A DNA stretch of 43,478 nt from a virus, in the IMG/VR virus record IMGVR_UViG_3300013136_000814, positions 1 through 43,478 of that record; one strand, 5' to 3'. Below, one piece after another: positions 43,351 to 43,478 of this stretch. How positions within the stretch are numbered: the stretch's first letter is position 1; every line of letters starts with the position of its first letter. Both the position numbers and the translations under genes were made by a program. The notes beneath the pieces were generated by a model. The model saw only the letters and a list, made by a program, of their open reading frames with translations. It made no database searches and was not told the DNA's origin.

Positions 43351-43354
43351 AAAT

Positions 43355-43478
43355 ATGAAAGAAAAATATTTAGGATTTTATAATTTTCTCAAAGAAAAAT
43401 ATGGATTAATATCAGTTTGTGAACTCCTATCATTTTATTCAGAAGCTCATCGATATTATCATACGATGGATCATAAAT
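43355..43478 (+). CDS. HD-domain metal-dependent hydrolase, N-terminal fragment
   Basis: The ORF starts at ATG 43355 and runs off the window after 41 residues. It contains YSEAHRYYHTMDH (28-40), matching the Y-S-E-x-H-R-x-Y-H-T-x-x-H start of predicted HD-superfamily phosphohydrolases. Substrates in this group are often nucleotides. The rest of the active site lies outside the window. Confidence 0.6.
   Translation, partial: MKEKYLGFYNFLKEKYGLISVCELLSFYSEAHRYYHTMDHK

Noticed and set aside
1-43478. ORFs on the - strand (for example within groEL at 25564-25974)
   Set aside because: They overlap well-supported + strand genes, and their translations look like frame shadows.
1-43478. Lesions as general assembly error
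   Set aside because: Not excluded, but all long genes apart from the epimerase are intact, so random error would not explain the concentration in short ORFs.

Overview
The window is a stretch of a large, very AT-rich, tailed-phage-like genome. Every gene I can support lies on the + strand, packed with short gaps or ATGA/TAATG overlaps. The replication set is of the T4 type: single-stranded DNA-binding protein (gp32), UvsX recombinase, 5'-3' exonuclease, DnaB/gp41 helicase, family B DNA polymerase, sliding clamp gp45 and clamp loader gp44/gp62. Together with its own chaperonin pair (GroES, GroEL), B12-dependent ribonucleotide reductase, ThyX and many sugar genes, this points to a jumbo T4-like myovirus. 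The host cannot be named from the sequence. No tRNA gene, insertion sequence or CRISPR array was seen.

Layout. 1-3225: end of a metallophosphoesterase gene and three unrecognised genes. 3226-8219: long leader, then gp32, uvsX, exonuclease and helicase. 8219-10961: a highly structured leader RNA followed by class II ribonucleotide reductase (nrdJ). 10962-12290: very small genes, several apparently frameshifted or carrying in-frame stops. 12291-18910: a 7-deazaguanine cassette (queD, queE, folE, a HAD-queC fusion, dpdA) with an inositol-phosphate synthase and a methyltransferase embedded in it. 18911-24370: polymerase, clamp and clamp loader. 24371-26827: groES, remnants, a small 2H-like ORF and groEL. 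26871-29680: nuclease, deoxyribosyltransferase-like, repeat and SLOG-like proteins. 29652-43301: a glycan region with five glycosyltransferases, C- and FkbM-type methyltransferases, two sugar epimerases/reductases and a split transketolase, interspersed with an exonuclease and thyX. 43355-end: start of an HD-domain hydrolase.

How the genes work together. FolE, QueD, QueE and QueC would take GTP to preQ0, and DpdA would exchange it for guanine in phage DNA, a known protection against host restriction; this cassette sits directly upstream of the polymerase gene. NrdJ and ThyX supply deoxynucleotides. The glycan region probably makes and transfers an unusual, perhaps branched, sugar, but its acceptor (host surface, virion or DNA) cannot be told from sequence.

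Most worth a second look: the folded RNA ahead of nrdJ, the HAD-QueC fusion, the split-transketolase/C-methyltransferase sugar pathway, the gp32 leader, recurring intergenic promoter-like motifs, and the concentration of frameshifts and in-frame stops in short ORFs while all but one of the long genes are intact.
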